From: Lachnospiraceae bacterium
GTDB taxonomy: Bacteria; Bacillota; Clostridia; Lachnospirales; Lachnospiraceae
Assembly (NCBI GenBank): GCA_902363135.1
Contig: CABIZF010000001.1
Span: 248,001-312,000, forward strand
DNA length: 64,000 nt
Direction of reading: 5' to 3'
Part shown: positions 16,982 through 26,570 of the stretch, in pieces
Layout: each line of letters starts with the position of its first letter
Position numbering within the stretch: position 1 is the first letter of the stretch
The notes under the pieces: generated by a model
The model's database searches: none
The model's input: only the letters and a program-made list of their open reading frames with translations
What the model was told of the DNA's origin: nothing
Translations under genes and position numbers: made by a program

Positions 16982-18907
16982 ATGGATTTCAGACTGGTAC
17001 AGGCTCCGGAAGGATACGGGTTCGGATTTACGGAGCTTTTAAAGGAGAGAGGCTATCATTGCGAAGGCGGCATTGAAGTTACCTTGCAGGAGGCAGCTAC
17101 AGAGACGATCTGCATTGCATATGCGGATGGAAAGGCAGAGATTACGGCATCAGAAAAGGCATTTCTGTTCCGTGGGCTGATGACGCTTGTGATGAAGCTG
17201 GAGAAGAATGGTGAGGCGGCGTTTACAGAAGAGGAGACGGTGCAGTTTGACCACAACGGCAGCATGGTCGACAGCTCCCGCAACTGTGTCATGAGCGTAG
17301 AGGCGGTAAAGGCATGGATCCGTATGCAGGCGTCGGTCGGTATGAATACGCTGATGCTGTATACGGAGGATACGTATGAGGTGCCGGGCTATCCGTATTT
17401 CGGAGCTTTAAGAGGCCGCTATACTGCAGAGGAGCTGAAGGAGATGGATGCGTACGGTGCCGCGCTCGGTGTGGAGCTGATTCCATGTATCCAGTCACTG
17501 GGACATCTGCAGCAGCCGCTTCTCTGGGCCGGGATGAGCGAGCTGCGCGATACGAGCGACATCGTATGTGTGGGCGATGAGAAGGTGTATGCTTTTATCC
17601 GTGCCTGCATTCATCAGGTCGCACAGTGCTTTTCCACGAGAAAGGTACATCTTGGAATGGACGAGGCATGGTCACTCGGACTTGGAAGATACCTTCTGAA
17701 AAATAGTTACACACCGAAGCGTGAGATCATCAGGAAGCATATGGCACGGGTCATGGATATCTGCAGGGAAGAGGGACTGGAGCCGATGATCTGGTCAGAT
17801 ATGTATTTCCGTGTGCATTCGAAAAATGAGCAGTATTACGATGTGCCGTTTGATACGGATATGAAGAGCGGAGAGCGTCCGCCGGAGGGGATGGCGCTTG
17901 TATACTGGGATTACTACCATCTCGATGAGGACTATTACTGCAATTATATGAGGATGCACCGTGACCTGACGGACAGGGTCGTATTTGCAGGCGGCGGCTG
18001 GACGTGGAAGGGCTTTACCCCGGATCTGAAGGTGGCAGAGGCTGTGACCGTCCCGGCATTAAATGCCTGCCGCAAAGAACAGATTCGTGATGTGATCTAT
18101 ACGCTGTGGGGGGATGACAGCACGGAGACACCGCTGTTTTCCGCACTTGGGCCGGTACTTCTGTGCGCAGAGTACGGATTTGGTGAGACGCCGGATACAG
18201 AACGCATAAAGGAGCGCTTTGAGTTTCTGACCGGCTGTGACTATGAGGTATATCAGCAGCTCGGCAGGTTTGAGGTTCTGACCGAGGGCATGAACAATAA
18301 GAAGGTCGGAAGCGATCCGGCAAAATGTCTGTTCCAGCAGGATCTGCTGCTTGGCATTTTCGACGGACAGACCGAGGGCGTACATTACGGCCCGTATTAT
18401 GCGGAGATCGCAAATGCGCTTCCGGAGCAGGTAAAAGGAGGCGTCGGCTTCTGGGGCAGCGAGATGGCGAAGCTTCTGGAATACTATCACGTATTTGCGG
18501 TAGCGCTTGCAAAGAAGGCTGATATGGGACTTCGGATTCTTGAGGCATATCAGAAGAAGGATCTGGATACCTTAAAGCGGCTCGCAGAAAAAGAAATTCC
18601 GGAGCTTGCGGTCTGGGTAGAAAAATGCCGCAGATTGCGTGAGCTGATCTGGATGCGGGAAGGAAAGGTATTTGGCTGGGAGGTTCTGGACATCCGTTTC
18701 CGTGCAATGAGCGGACGTATGGAGAGTGTCTGCGAACGGATCCTTGCCTATGTAAATGGAACGATCCAATCTCTTCCGGAGCTGGAGGAGGAGCGCATCC
18801 CGGCATTTCCGGCAGCGACCGGCGAGCATCGCATGGAGGGCGGCTGGATGCCGTGGGTAAATCTGGCATCTCCGTCGCCGATGGCCTGTGGCTGGCTTCC
18901 GCAGTAA
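16982..18907 (+). CDS. GH20-like beta-N-acetylhexosaminidase, cytoplasmic
   Basis: A 641-residue protein with a TIM-barrel core. The segment KVHLGMDEAWSLG carries the paired acidic residues D227-E228 at the position of the GH20 catalytic Asp-Glu. QSLGHLQQPLLW and MIWSDMYFR are further barrel-loop signatures. There is no signal peptide, so it acts on imported or recycled N-acetylglucosaminides. The last 200 residues are a helical C-terminal region. It is followed 9 bases later by a YgjP-like gene. Confidence 0.82.
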   Translation: MDFRLVQAPEGYGFGFTELLKERGYHCEGGIEVTLQEAATETICIAYADGKAEITASEKAFLFRGLMTLVMKLEKNGEAAFTEEETVQFDHNGSMVDSSRNCVMSVEAVKAWIRMQASVGMNTLMLYTEDTYEVPGYPYFGALRGRYTAEELKEMDAYGAALGVELIPCIQSLGHLQQPLLWAGMSELRDTSDIVCVGDEKVYAFIRACIHQVAQCFSTRKVHLGMDEAWSLGLGRYLLKNSYTPKREIIRKHMARVMDICREEGLEPMIWSDMYFRVHSKNEQYYDVPFDTDMKSGERPPEGMALVYWDYYHLDEDYYCNYMRMHRDLTDRVVFAGGGWTWKGFTPDLKVAEAVTVPALNACRKEQIRDVIYTLWGDDSTETPLFSALGPVLLCAEYGFGETPDTERIKERFEFLTGCDYEVYQQLGRFEVLTEGMNNKKVGSDPAKCLFQQDLLLGIFDGQTEGVHYGPYYAEIANALPEQVKGGVGFWGSEMAKLLEYYHVFAVALAKKADMGLRILEAYQKKDLDTLKRLAEKEIPELAVWVEKCRRLRELIWMREGKVFGWEVLDIRFRAMSGRMESVCERILAYVNGTIQSLPELEEERIPAFPAATGEHRMEGGWMPWVNLASPSPMACGWLPQ

Positions 18908-18916
18908 GGAGCTTTC

Positions 18917-19495
18917 ATGCCAAAAGAGGAGCTTGTGAAAATTGCGGGGCTTTCTGTATTGCTGGTACGCAGCAGCAGAAAGACGCTTGCGGTACAGATC
19001 CGTGCAGATGGAACGGTCATTGCACGTGCACCTCTGCGTATGCCAAAGGACCGCATTCTGTGCTTTCTGTCTGAAAAGGCGTCATGGATTCGCATGCAGC
19101 AGGGGAGAATGCAGGAACGGGAAAACATGCGGCAGCAGGCACGTATCCATCTGGATGCGGCACAGGAAAAGGAGCTTCGTGAAAGGGCAAAATCTGTGCT
19201 GGCGCAGAGAACAGCGTATTTTGCGCGGCAGATCGGTGTGACGTATGGAAAAATTACCGTGCGTGATCAGAAGACCCGCTGGGGCAGCTGCAGTCAGACT
19301 GGGAATCTGAATTTCAATTTCCGGCTGATTCTTGCACCTTCGGAAGTGTTGGACTACGTTGTTGTACACGAATTGTGTCATCGCAGGCAGATGAACCATT
19401 CCACACAGTTCTGGCAGGAGGTGGCGCAGGTGCTTCCGGATTACCGTAAGAGAAAGGCGTGGCTTACAGAGAATGGATGGCGGCTGATGGGGTGA
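18917..19495 (+). CDS. YgjP-like M48-type metallopeptidase
   Basis: A 192-residue protein of the YgjP/DUF45 family. The zinc motif HELCH (H151-H155) is in VVHELCHRRQMNHS, and the family signature TRWGSCSQTGNLNFNFRL precedes it. The start (MPKEELVK) has AAGGAG 8 bases upstream. Members are small cytosolic metalloproteins with unclear substrates. Translational proximity to the glycosidase suggests co-transcription only. Confidence 0.88.
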   Translation: MPKEELVKIAGLSVLLVRSSRKTLAVQIRADGTVIARAPLRMPKDRILCFLSEKASWIRMQQGRMQERENMRQQARIHLDAAQEKELRERAKSVLAQRTAYFARQIGVTYGKITVRDQKTRWGSCSQTGNLNFNFRLILAPSEVLDYVVVHELCHRRQMNHSTQFWQEVAQVLPDYRKRKAWLTENGWRLMG

Positions 19496-19521
19496 GCTAT
19501 GCCTTGCATCTGGCATAAAGT

Positions 19522-19581
19522 GAACGCAGATAAGCATTCCCCCGCTTCAAGTGCACGGAGCGACTGCGAATGTCCGCTTTA
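19522..19581 (+). repeat. dispersed repeat, copy 5 (short form)
   Basis: The module GAACGCAGATAAGCATTCCC plus CCGCTTCAAGTGC, followed by GGAGCGACTGCGAATGTCCG, is nearly identical to the one at 21412-21463. Confidence 0.7.
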
Positions 19582-19624
19582 CTAGCGGTTGTGTGTATAA
19601 AAGTATAGAAAAAGAGAAGCAGCA

Positions 19625-19664
19625 GGTGGCAGATATCAAGAGCGGATATCTGCCACCTTTCTTT
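19625..19664 (+). terminator. Rho-independent terminator
   Basis: A 13-bp stem, GGTGGCAGATATC / GATATCTGCCACC, is followed by TTTCTTTG. From 19670 to 19800 there is a degenerate palindromic stretch with AACGAGCCAG, also found at 26068. Confidence 0.8.
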
Positions 19665-19819
19665 GTAAGTAACGAGCCAGGCGGCTATGCTTGCATGGAT
19701 AGTGCATCCCTGCTGCTTTGCTGCAGAGTCGTGAGGTATTTGGTTCGTCCGGCAAAGCAAAAACGCTCCGCAAGAATGCCGTGGCATTCTTGAAAGGTAT
19801 TTGTGTCACAGAACGTTGC

Positions 19820-19848
19820 TTGAAAAAGAAGAACACATATGATAGTAT
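19820..19848 (+). promoter_or_regulatory. promoter of comM-dprA-topA region
   Basis: TTGAAA and TAGTAT with a 17-base spacer, 36 bases before the ComM start. Confidence 0.5.
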
Positions 19849-19883
19849 ATAAAACAACATATTAAAGGAGTAAAACAAAAAGA

Positions 19884-21407
19884 GTGTTCAATAGAGTGAT
19901 ATCTGCGGCAGTAAATGGGATAGAGAGTAAATGCGTGCTTGTGGAGGCGGATGTGAGTGATGGACTTCCGATGTTTTCAATGGTCGGTTATCTGGCATCA
20001 GAGGTGCGGGAGGCGCAGGACCGTGTACGGACGGCACTGAGAAATTCCGGCTATGCTCTTCCGCCAAAGCATATTACGGTGAATCTGGCTCCGGGTGATA
20101 TCCGAAAGTCCGGAACGCGGTTCGACCTTCCGATTGCGGCGGCAGTGATGGCTTCTTATGGTTATCTTCCGCAGAAAAGTCTGGACGGTATATTTTTTGC
20201 AGGAGAGCTGGGGCTGGACGGAAGTGTGCAGGGGATCCACGGGATTCTGAGTATGGTGATCGAGGCCCGTCGGGCAGGCTGTATTGCTTGTATGATCCCC
20301 TGGGCGAACCGGAAGGAGGGCGCTGCCGTGCAGGGGATTGCGGTATATGGCGTGCGGCATTTAAGGGAGCTTGAGACGCATCTGAAGGCAGAGCAGAGAC
20401 TGGAGAAAGTGACTATTAATATAGAAGAAAAATTTCAGAATCCGGTCAGAGCAAAGCTTTTGGACTTTGCAGATATCTGCGGGCAGCAGATGGGAAAGCG
20501 GGCGGCGGAGATTGCTGCCGCAGGGATGCACAATCTTCTCATCAGTGGCCCTCCGGGAGCCGGGAAATCAATGATCGCAAAGCGGATTCCGTCGATCCTT
20601 CCACCGCTTACGCTGGAGGAGTCTCTGGAAGTATCCGGGATCCACAGCATCGCAGGTACACTTCCGGAGGACGGGATACTGACGGAGCGCCCGTTTCGGA
20701 TGCCACACCACACGATCTCGGCGGTCGCGCTGACCGGCGGCGGGGCAGTGCCACGTCCCGGGGAGATCAGCCTGGCGCATCGCGGCGTTCTCTATCTGGA
20801 TGAGCTTCCGGAGTTTCAGCAGGAGACCCTGGAGGTATTGCGACAACCGCTGGAGGATGGCGTTGTGCGTATTTCCAGAAATCTGGGACAGTATGTTTTT
20901 CCGGCAGATTTTATGCTTGTGGCATCACGAAATCCCTGTAAATGCGGGTACTTTCCGGATCGGAGCCGCTGCCATTGCAGGGAGCGGGATATCCGGAGCT
21001 ATCTTGGCAGGATCAGCCGTCCGCTTCTGGACCGGATTGATCTGTACGTGGAGGCGGAGCCGGTGCGGTATGAGGAGCTGACCGGAAAAGGAGTATCTGA
21101 GTGTTCGGCGGATATCCGGAGACGGGTGGAGATGGCACAGCAGATTCAGCAGACGCGGTACAGGCAGGAGGCCTTTCACTTTAATGCCCAGCTTCCGGCC
21201 AGCCTGCTGGAGCGCTATTGCAGTCTGACACGGGAGGGAGAAGCGAAGATGCGGGATGTCTATGTGCGGAAGCAGCTGACCGCCCGTTCGTATCACCGGA
21301 TGCTGAAGGTAGCGCGGACGATCGCGGATCTGGAAGGCTGTAGGCAGATTCAGGAGCGGCATCTGGATGAGGCGATACTGTACCGGGCATCGGATGGAAT
21401 GATGTAG
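19884..21407 (+). CDS. comM: YifB/ComM-family Mg-chelatase-like AAA+ ATPase
   Basis: A 507-residue protein. The N-terminal ChlI-type domain is (about 1-170), then an AAA+ core with Walker A ISGPPGAGKSM (about 219-229) and Walker B GVLYLDELPEF, and a C-terminal lid domain. The Cys-rich loop NPCKCGYFPDRSRCHC is typical. In competent bacteria ComM drives branch migration during natural transformation. It directly precedes dprA, as in many clostridia. The start is GTG with AAAGGAG 13 bases upstream. Confidence 0.93.
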   Translation: MFNRVISAAVNGIESKCVLVEADVSDGLPMFSMVGYLASEVREAQDRVRTALRNSGYALPPKHITVNLAPGDIRKSGTRFDLPIAAAVMASYGYLPQKSLDGIFFAGELGLDGSVQGIHGILSMVIEARRAGCIACMIPWANRKEGAAVQGIAVYGVRHLRELETHLKAEQRLEKVTINIEEKFQNPVRAKLLDFADICGQQMGKRAAEIAAAGMHNLLISGPPGAGKSMIAKRIPSILPPLTLEESLEVSGIHSIAGTLPEDGILTERPFRMPHHTISAVALTGGGAVPRPGEISLAHRGVLYLDELPEFQQETLEVLRQPLEDGVVRISRNLGQYVFPADFMLVASRNPCKCGYFPDRSRCHCRERDIRSYLGRISRPLLDRIDLYVEAEPVRYEELTGKGVSECSADIRRRVEMAQQIQQTRYRQEAFHFNAQLPASLLERYCSLTREGEAKMRDVYVRKQLTARSYHRMLKVARTIADLEGCRQIQERHLDEAILYRASDGMM

Positions 21408-21411
21408 CATG

Positions 21412-21529
21412 AACGCAGATAAGCATTCCCCCGCTTCAAGTGCGCGGAGCGACTGCGTTCATGAGCAAGTAGCGAAGCTAGGCCCTGTCAGCAGAGCTGC
21501 AGGGATGGATTGCGAATGTCCGCTTTACC
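21412..21529 (+). repeat. dispersed palindromic intergenic repeat, copy 4
   Basis: It combines the module of copy 5 (GAACGCAGATAAGC...) with the AAGTAGCGAAGCTAG and GGATTGCGAATGTCCGCTTT modules of copy 1. It fills almost the whole comM-dprA gap. Confidence 0.75.
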
Positions 21530-21589
21530 GGCTTTTTGTAAAAGGATGCGACAGATAAACAAAGGACAGATGACAGAAAACAGTGTGAC

Positions 21590-22804
21590 ATGGAAAGAAA
21601 TCAGAAAAAGACGGAATGTCAGAAAAAAGCAGGCGATGCAATAGAAGTTTCGATGGAAAGAGAAGTAGATCAGAACAAAAAGAAAGAACAGGAAGCGACA
21701 GCGTGCACAGAGGAACGTTACTGGGAGTGGCTGTGCAGCGTTCCCAGGCTGTACTATCCACTGCGTGCCCTTCTTTTGGAACAGTTTGGCGGCCCGGGGA
21801 ATATATATGATGCATCTGAAAAAGCGCTTCGCTGCTTTGCGGAGTCTGTACCTTCAATGACAGGTGCCGGAAACGTGATCGCACAGCTCATAAAGCTGCG
21901 CAGCCCGGAGCAGATTGCTCAGCTGGTGCATAAACGGGAAGCGCTTGGAATAAAATTTATCAGCCGTGAGCATACAGACTATCCGAAACGGCTGCGTACG
22001 TTACAGGATGCTCCTCATGGATTGTTTTACCGTGGAGAACTGCCGGATGAGGAGCACCCGGCGGTGGCGATTGTCGGCTCAAGGGTATGTACGCATTACG
22101 GCAGACAGATTGCAGAGCAGCTGGCGGAGCAGATTGCATTTGCCGGGGGCACCGTAATCAGCGGGGCGGCCTACGGAGTTGATGGAGCGGCACAGTGGAA
22201 AGCGCTGGAGGCGGGCGGAACGAGCTGCGCCATCGTCGGGAGCAGCGTGGAGATTTATTATCCGAAGAAGCATTCAGGACTGTTTCAGCGTCTGGAGCAG
22301 GAAGGCGGTGTGATCTCCGAATTCCCGCCGGGGACGCAGCCGATTCGTACTCATTTCCCAATGCGCAACCGGATCATCAGTGGGCTTTCGGATGTCGTGG
22401 TGGTCGTGGAGGCTCGGTACGGGAGTGGTTCCCTGATTACGGCAGATTATGCCCTGGAGCAGGGAAGGTCGGTCATGGCGGTTCCGGGGCGGCTGGACGA
22501 TGAGCTGAGCCGTGGCTGCAACGCGCTGATTGCGCAGGGAGCGGGCGTGATTTTGTCTGCAGAGAGCTTCTGTGAGCAGATTTTTCCGGATTACCGGCAG
22601 CAAAAAAAAAGAAAGGCGTTGCATATTACGCTTGCGCCCTCCGAAAAATTAGTGTATAGTAGTCTCGGTTTGCATTCAAAAAGCCTGTGGGAGCTTTTAG
22701 AGTGTACCTCGCTTTCTCCTGCCGAGCTTAGCGGATGCCTGCTCTCCCTTGAGCAAAAGGGACTGGCAAGAGAGGTGGAGCGAAATTACTACGTGAAAGT
22801 GTAG
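21590..22804 (+). CDS. dprA: DNA-processing protein DprA
   Basis: A 404-residue protein with a Rossmann-like DprA core: VGSRVCTHYGRQIAEQLA, VISGAAYGVDGAAQWKAL, RNRIISGLSDVVVVVEAR and the C-terminal winged-helix region after about 320. DprA loads RecA onto incoming single-stranded DNA. The N-terminal 40 residues are very charged (Lys/Glu) and not conserved; no strong ribosome binding site precedes 21590, so an internal start at 21653 is possible. It is 18 bases upstream of topA. Confidence 0.92.
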   Translation: MERNQKKTECQKKAGDAIEVSMEREVDQNKKKEQEATACTEERYWEWLCSVPRLYYPLRALLLEQFGGPGNIYDASEKALRCFAESVPSMTGAGNVIAQLIKLRSPEQIAQLVHKREALGIKFISREHTDYPKRLRTLQDAPHGLFYRGELPDEEHPAVAIVGSRVCTHYGRQIAEQLAEQIAFAGGTVISGAAYGVDGAAQWKALEAGGTSCAIVGSSVEIYYPKKHSGLFQRLEQEGGVISEFPPGTQPIRTHFPMRNRIISGLSDVVVVVEARYGSGSLITADYALEQGRSVMAVPGRLDDELSRGCNALIAQGAGVILSAESFCEQIFPDYRQQKKRKALHITLAPSEKLVYSSLGLHSKSLWELLECTSLSPAELSGCLLSLEQKGLAREVERNYYVKV

Positions 22805-22822
22805 TCCATCGGAGGTAATGCT

Positions 22823-24895
22823 ATGCCAAAATATCTGGTGATCGTAGAGTCACCTGCGAAGGTAAAGACAATTAAGAAATTTCTTGGTTCGAATTATGAG
22901 GTGCTTGCGTCAAACGGCCATGTACGGGATCTGCCAAAGAGCCGACTGGGTGTCGATGTCGAGCATGATTATGAACCGAAGTATATTACGATAAGAGGAA
23001 AGGGGGATATCCTTGCCGCACTGCGCCGTGCCAGCAAAAAGGCGGACAAGGTATATCTCGCGACGGACCCGGACCGCGAGGGAGAGGCGATCTCATGGCA
23101 TCTGGCGGAGGCGCTGAAGCTCGATGAGAAGAAGCAGCAGCGGATCACGTTCAATGAGATCACAAAGAGTGCGGTGAAGGAGTCCTTAAAGCACGCACGG
23201 CCGATCGATATGGATCTGGTCGATGCACAGCAGACACGAAGGATTCTGGACCGGATGGTTGGTTATCTCATCAGTCCGCTGCTCTGGAAAAAGGTCAAGC
23301 GGGGATTAAGTGCTGGCCGTGTGCAGTCAGTAGCACTGCGTATCATCGGCGACCGCGAGGATGAGATCAATGCATTTATTCCACAGGAGTACTGGACGAT
23401 GGATGCCGAGCTGCAGATTCCGGGTGAGAAAAAGCCGCTTATCGCACATTTCTATGGAACCAGTAAGAAGCTGGCGATCGAATCTTCTGCCCAGCTGGAG
23501 GAGATCAAGGCAGCGCTTTCCGATGAAAAATATATCGTAGAGGAAGTCAAAAAAGGAGAGCGAACGAAAAAGGCACCGACTCCGTTTACGACGAGTACCC
23601 TGCAGCAGGAGGCTGCTAATGCGCTGAATTTCTCTACGCAGAAAACGATGCGCCTGGCGCAGCAGCTGTATGAGGGTGTGGAGATCAAGGGAAGTGGTAC
23701 GGTCGGACTGATCACATATCTGCGTACGGATTCGACCCGTATTTCCGACGAGGCAGATGCGGCAGCGCGCACATACATTCAGGAGCAGTACGGCGCTGAG
23801 TACGTTGCGGAGAAGGTTGAGGCAAATAATAGTGGCAAGAAGATTCAGGATGCGCATGAGGCGATTCGACCGACTGACATCAGCCGTACGCCACAGGAAG
23901 TAAAGGATTCTCTGAGCCGTGACCAGTTTCGGTTGTATCAGCTGATTTGGAAGCGGTTTGCGGCGAGCCGTATGACCCCGGCCCGTTATGAGACGATCAC
24001 CGTAAAGGTGGGTGCAGGTGAGTACCGCTTTAATGTATCGACGTCACGGATTGCATTTGAAGGCTTCCGCAGTGTCTATATTGACAGTAACGAAGAAAAA
24101 GAAGAAACGAATGCGATGGCAGGAAAGATTGAGCCGGGTACAGAACTCACCTTGCAGGCCTTGGACTGCAAGCAGCATTTTACTCAGCCGCCTGCGCACT
24201 ATACCGAGGCAACGCTTGTGCGGACTCTGGAGGAGCTTGGTATCGGTCGACCGAGCACATATGCACCGACGATTACGACGATCATTGCCCGCCGCTATGT
24301 CGTAAAGGAAAATAAGAACCTGTATATGACGGAGCTTGGCGAGATCGTAAACAATATTATGAAGGATGCTTTCCCGAGTATTGTGGATGTGAATTTTACG
24401 GCGAATATGGAGTCGTTGCTGGACTCCATCGGGGACGGCAAGGTACACTGGAAAACAGTCGTAGAGAACTTTTACCCGGATCTGGATGAGGCGGTACAGG
24501 CAGCCGAGAAGAATCTGGAGAAGGTCGAGATCGCAGATGAGGAGACGGATGTCGTCTGCGAGGAATGCGGAAGAAATATGGTCATCAAGTATGGTCCGCA
24601 CGGAAAGTTTCTGGCCTGCCCGGGCTTCCCGGACTGTCGCAACACGAAGCCGTATCTGGAGAAGATCGGCGTGGCCTGTCCGCTCTGCGGCAAGGATATC
24701 GTGATCCGCAAGACGAAAAAGGGCCGCCGTTACTATGGCTGCGAGGGCAATCCGGAGTGTGAGTTCATGTCATGGCAGAAGCCGGTGGCGAAAAAATGTC
24801 CGCAGTGCGGAGGCTATATGGTCGAGAAGGGCAACCGCCTCGTCTGTGCAGATAAGGCATGTGGCTATGTCTGTGCAAAGGAAGAAAATGAGTAG
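22823..24895 (+). CDS. topA: DNA topoisomerase I (type IA)
   Basis: A 690-residue enzyme that relaxes negative supercoils. It has an N-terminal Toprim domain (VIVESPAKVKTIKKFLG; ATDPDREGEAISWHL), an active-site Tyr region (TYLRTDSTRIS) and three C-terminal zinc ribbons (CEECGRNM..CPGFPDC; CPLCGKDI..CEGNPEC; CPQCGGYM..CADKAC). Ribosome binding site GGAGG is 7-8 bases from ATG. Full length. Confidence 0.96.
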   Translation: MPKYLVIVESPAKVKTIKKFLGSNYEVLASNGHVRDLPKSRLGVDVEHDYEPKYITIRGKGDILAALRRASKKADKVYLATDPDREGEAISWHLAEALKLDEKKQQRITFNEITKSAVKESLKHARPIDMDLVDAQQTRRILDRMVGYLISPLLWKKVKRGLSAGRVQSVALRIIGDREDEINAFIPQEYWTMDAELQIPGEKKPLIAHFYGTSKKLAIESSAQLEEIKAALSDEKYIVEEVKKGERTKKAPTPFTTSTLQQEAANALNFSTQKTMRLAQQLYEGVEIKGSGTVGLITYLRTDSTRISDEADAAARTYIQEQYGAEYVAEKVEANNSGKKIQDAHEAIRPTDISRTPQEVKDSLSRDQFRLYQLIWKRFAASRMTPARYETITVKVGAGEYRFNVSTSRIAFEGFRSVYIDSNEEKEETNAMAGKIEPGTELTLQALDCKQHFTQPPAHYTEATLVRTLEELGIGRPSTYAPTITTIIARRYVVKENKNLYMTELGEIVNNIMKDAFPSIVDVNFTANMESLLDSIGDGKVHWKTVVENFYPDLDEAVQAAEKNLEKVEIADEETDVVCEECGRNMVIKYGPHGKFLACPGFPDCRNTKPYLEKIGVACPLCGKDIVIRKTKKGRRYYGCEGNPECEFMSWQKPVAKKCPQCGGYMVEKGNRLVCADKACGYVCAKEENE

Positions 24896-24906
24896 TGTTG
24901 TAATAA

Positions 24907-24959
24907 ATAAAAATGCGATTTCCATCTGCGATTTTCAAAGGTGTGGAGATCGCATTTTT
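24907..24959 (+). terminator. Rho-independent terminator of topA
   Basis: AAAATGCGATTTCCA pairs with TGGAGATCGCATTTT and is followed by T residues. Confidence 0.85.
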
Positions 24960-25087
24960 GTATGGCAGCATATGGTTAAGATTTCTGTTAATGAATCGAG
25001 ATAAGCCGGAAGAAGGCAGAATGCAGAATGTTCCGGGTTGATTTGACTGAATCGACACATTTTTTCTTGAAATACAGACAATACACG

Positions 25088-25116
25088 TTGATTTTCTGAA
25101 AACAATGTGTTAAACT
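25088..25116 (+). promoter_or_regulatory. codY promoter with internal CodY-box-like sequence
   Basis: TTGATT (25088-25093) and TAAACT (25111-25116) with a 17-base spacer. The 15 bases at 25090-25104, GATTTTCTGAAAACA, match the CodY consensus AATTTTCWGAAAATT at 12 of 15 positions, including the whole central TTTTCTGAAAA. Binding there would block the promoter, so codY probably represses itself. Confidence 0.7.
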
Positions 25117-25161
25117 AAAAAAAAGCAGGAAAGAACAAGCAAGATGTAGAGGAGGTTTGAA

Positions 25162-25977
25162 ATGAGTGTACAATTGCTGGACAAGACCAGGAAAATAAAT
25201 CAGCTCCTTCATAACAACAACACGAGTAAGGTTGTATTCAATGATATCTGCGATGTGCTGACAGGAATTCTGAATTCCAATATTCTGGTAATCAGCCGCA
25301 AAGGTAAGGTGCTGGGCGTCGGATTATGTGACGGCGTGGAAGAAATCCGGGAACTGATTGTAGACCGTGTAGGCGGATATATTGATCCGTTGCTGAATGA
25401 GCGTCTTCTCGGGGTTCTTTCGACAAAGGAGAACGTCAATCTGGAGACCCTTGGTTTTGAAGGAGACAATGTACGGAAGTATCAGGCGATCATCAATCCG
25501 ATCGATATTGCAGGAGAGCGGCTCGGCACTGTATTTATGTACAAGAGCGGCAGCCAGTATGAGATTGATGACATTATCTTAAGTGAGTATGGCACGACAG
25601 TTGTCGGTCTGGAGATGATGCGTTCCGTAAATGAGGAGAATGCAGAGGAGAACCGCAAGATTCAGATCGTAAAGTCCGCGATCAGCACCCTGTCCTTCTC
25701 AGAGATGGAAGCGATCATTCATATTTTTGATGAGCTGAACGGTACAGAGGGGATTCTCGTGGCGAGCAAGATCGCGGATCGGGTCGGAATCACACGTTCT
25801 GTCATCGTCAATGCACTGCGGAAGTTTGAGAGTGCAGGTGTCATCGAGTCCCGGTCTTCCGGTATGAAGGGAACCTACATCAAGGTGCTCAATGATGTCG
25901 TATTCGATGAGCTTGAGGAGATTCGGAAGAGTAAGAATATCAGCAATTATGCCAGAACCGGAAAAAAGGAAGACTAG
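25162..25977 (+). CDS. codY: GTP- and branched-chain-amino-acid-sensing regulator CodY
   Basis: A 271-residue global regulator. The N-terminal GAF domain (about 1-155; LLHNNNTSKVVFNDICDVL) binds isoleucine/valine, and the C-terminal winged helix reads IADRVGITRSVIVNALRKFE. The length and topA-codY order are typical for Lachnospiraceae and relatives. It represses nitrogen and branched-chain metabolism when nutrients are plentiful. Ribosome binding site GAGGAGG is 9 bases from ATG. Confidence 0.96.
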   Translation: MSVQLLDKTRKINQLLHNNNTSKVVFNDICDVLTGILNSNILVISRKGKVLGVGLCDGVEEIRELIVDRVGGYIDPLLNERLLGVLSTKENVNLETLGFEGDNVRKYQAIINPIDIAGERLGTVFMYKSGSQYEIDDIILSEYGTTVVGLEMMRSVNEENAEENRKIQIVKSAISTLSFSEMEAIIHIFDELNGTEGILVASKIADRVGITRSVIVNALRKFESAGVIESRSSGMKGTYIKVLNDVVFDELEEIRKSKNISNYARTGKKED

Positions 25978-26008
25978 ACAAAGAATAGAAAGATACAGAA
26001 ACATACAG

Positions 26009-26053
26009 CCTTCTGGATTCATGTGGGAATGTGAATCCAGGAGGTTGATTTTT
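26009..26053 (+). terminator. Rho-independent terminator of codY
   Basis: CCTTCTGGATTCA pairs with TGAATCCAGGAGG and is followed by TTGATTTTTT. Confidence 0.85.
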
Positions 26054-26130
26054 TATTCCTGCAGGCAACGAGCCAGACAGCCATGCCAACCCACGGCTCA
26101 TCAAAAACACAAATTTTCAGAAGAAACTGG

Positions 26131-26345
26131 TAAAATGATGCCAGGGTCAAAAGGTCAAAAAGCCGTTCATGCTTGCATGATAAGGCTTTTGAACTTGGAA
26201 CCCGCCAAACATGAGAAAGTAGCGATTTACGTAGTAAATCAGCGGATTTCGAATGTTTGCAGAATTGCGGGAGCTGCTTCGCAGCGGAGCAATTCGTAGG
26301 CATCAGTTGGGGGCAAAATACCTTTTGACCCCAACATCATAAAAT
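26131..26345. mobile_element. MITE-like element with inverted ends, larger copy
   Basis: The left end TAAAATGATGCCAGGGTCAA plus AAGGT is mirrored by the right end, which on the other strand reads ATTTTATGATGTTGGGGTCA plus AAAGGT. Inside are GTTCATGCTTGCATGA and further small palindromes, with no coding potential. The same terminal sequence bounds the 89-bp element at 62213-62301. Confidence 0.65.
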
Positions 26346-26364
26346 GGATAAAAGAAAATAGAAT

Positions 26365-26393
26365 TTGACATTGTATGCATTTACATCTAATAT
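26365..26393 (+). promoter_or_regulatory. promoter of the tandem kinase genes
   Basis: Consensus TTGACA and TAATAT with a 17-base spacer, 208 bases upstream of the first kinase start. The leader contains repeat copy 2. Confidence 0.7.
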
Positions 26394-26434
26394 AAATGAT
26401 GACTGGTGCAGTGAATCAAAACGTCCGAAGAGAA

Positions 26435-26570
26435 AGGAGTGGTGCGAACCGCTCCTGATAAGCTGTGAAGCAGCATTCGGTTATGACATATCATAAGGAG
26501 GGGCTCGCTTGCGGGAGGATTCCTTGTGATCCTACAAGTAGCGAAGCGGATTGTGAATATCCGCTTGACC
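26435..26570 (+). repeat. dispersed palindromic intergenic repeat, copy 2
   Basis: It is close to copy 1 over its length: GGAGTGG..CCGCTCC, GATAAGCTGTGAAGCAGC, ATTCGGTTATGA, ATCATAAGGAGGGGCTCGCT, AAGTAGCGAAGCGGATTGTG. It would be transcribed as the 5' leader of the kinase operon. Confidence 0.75.
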
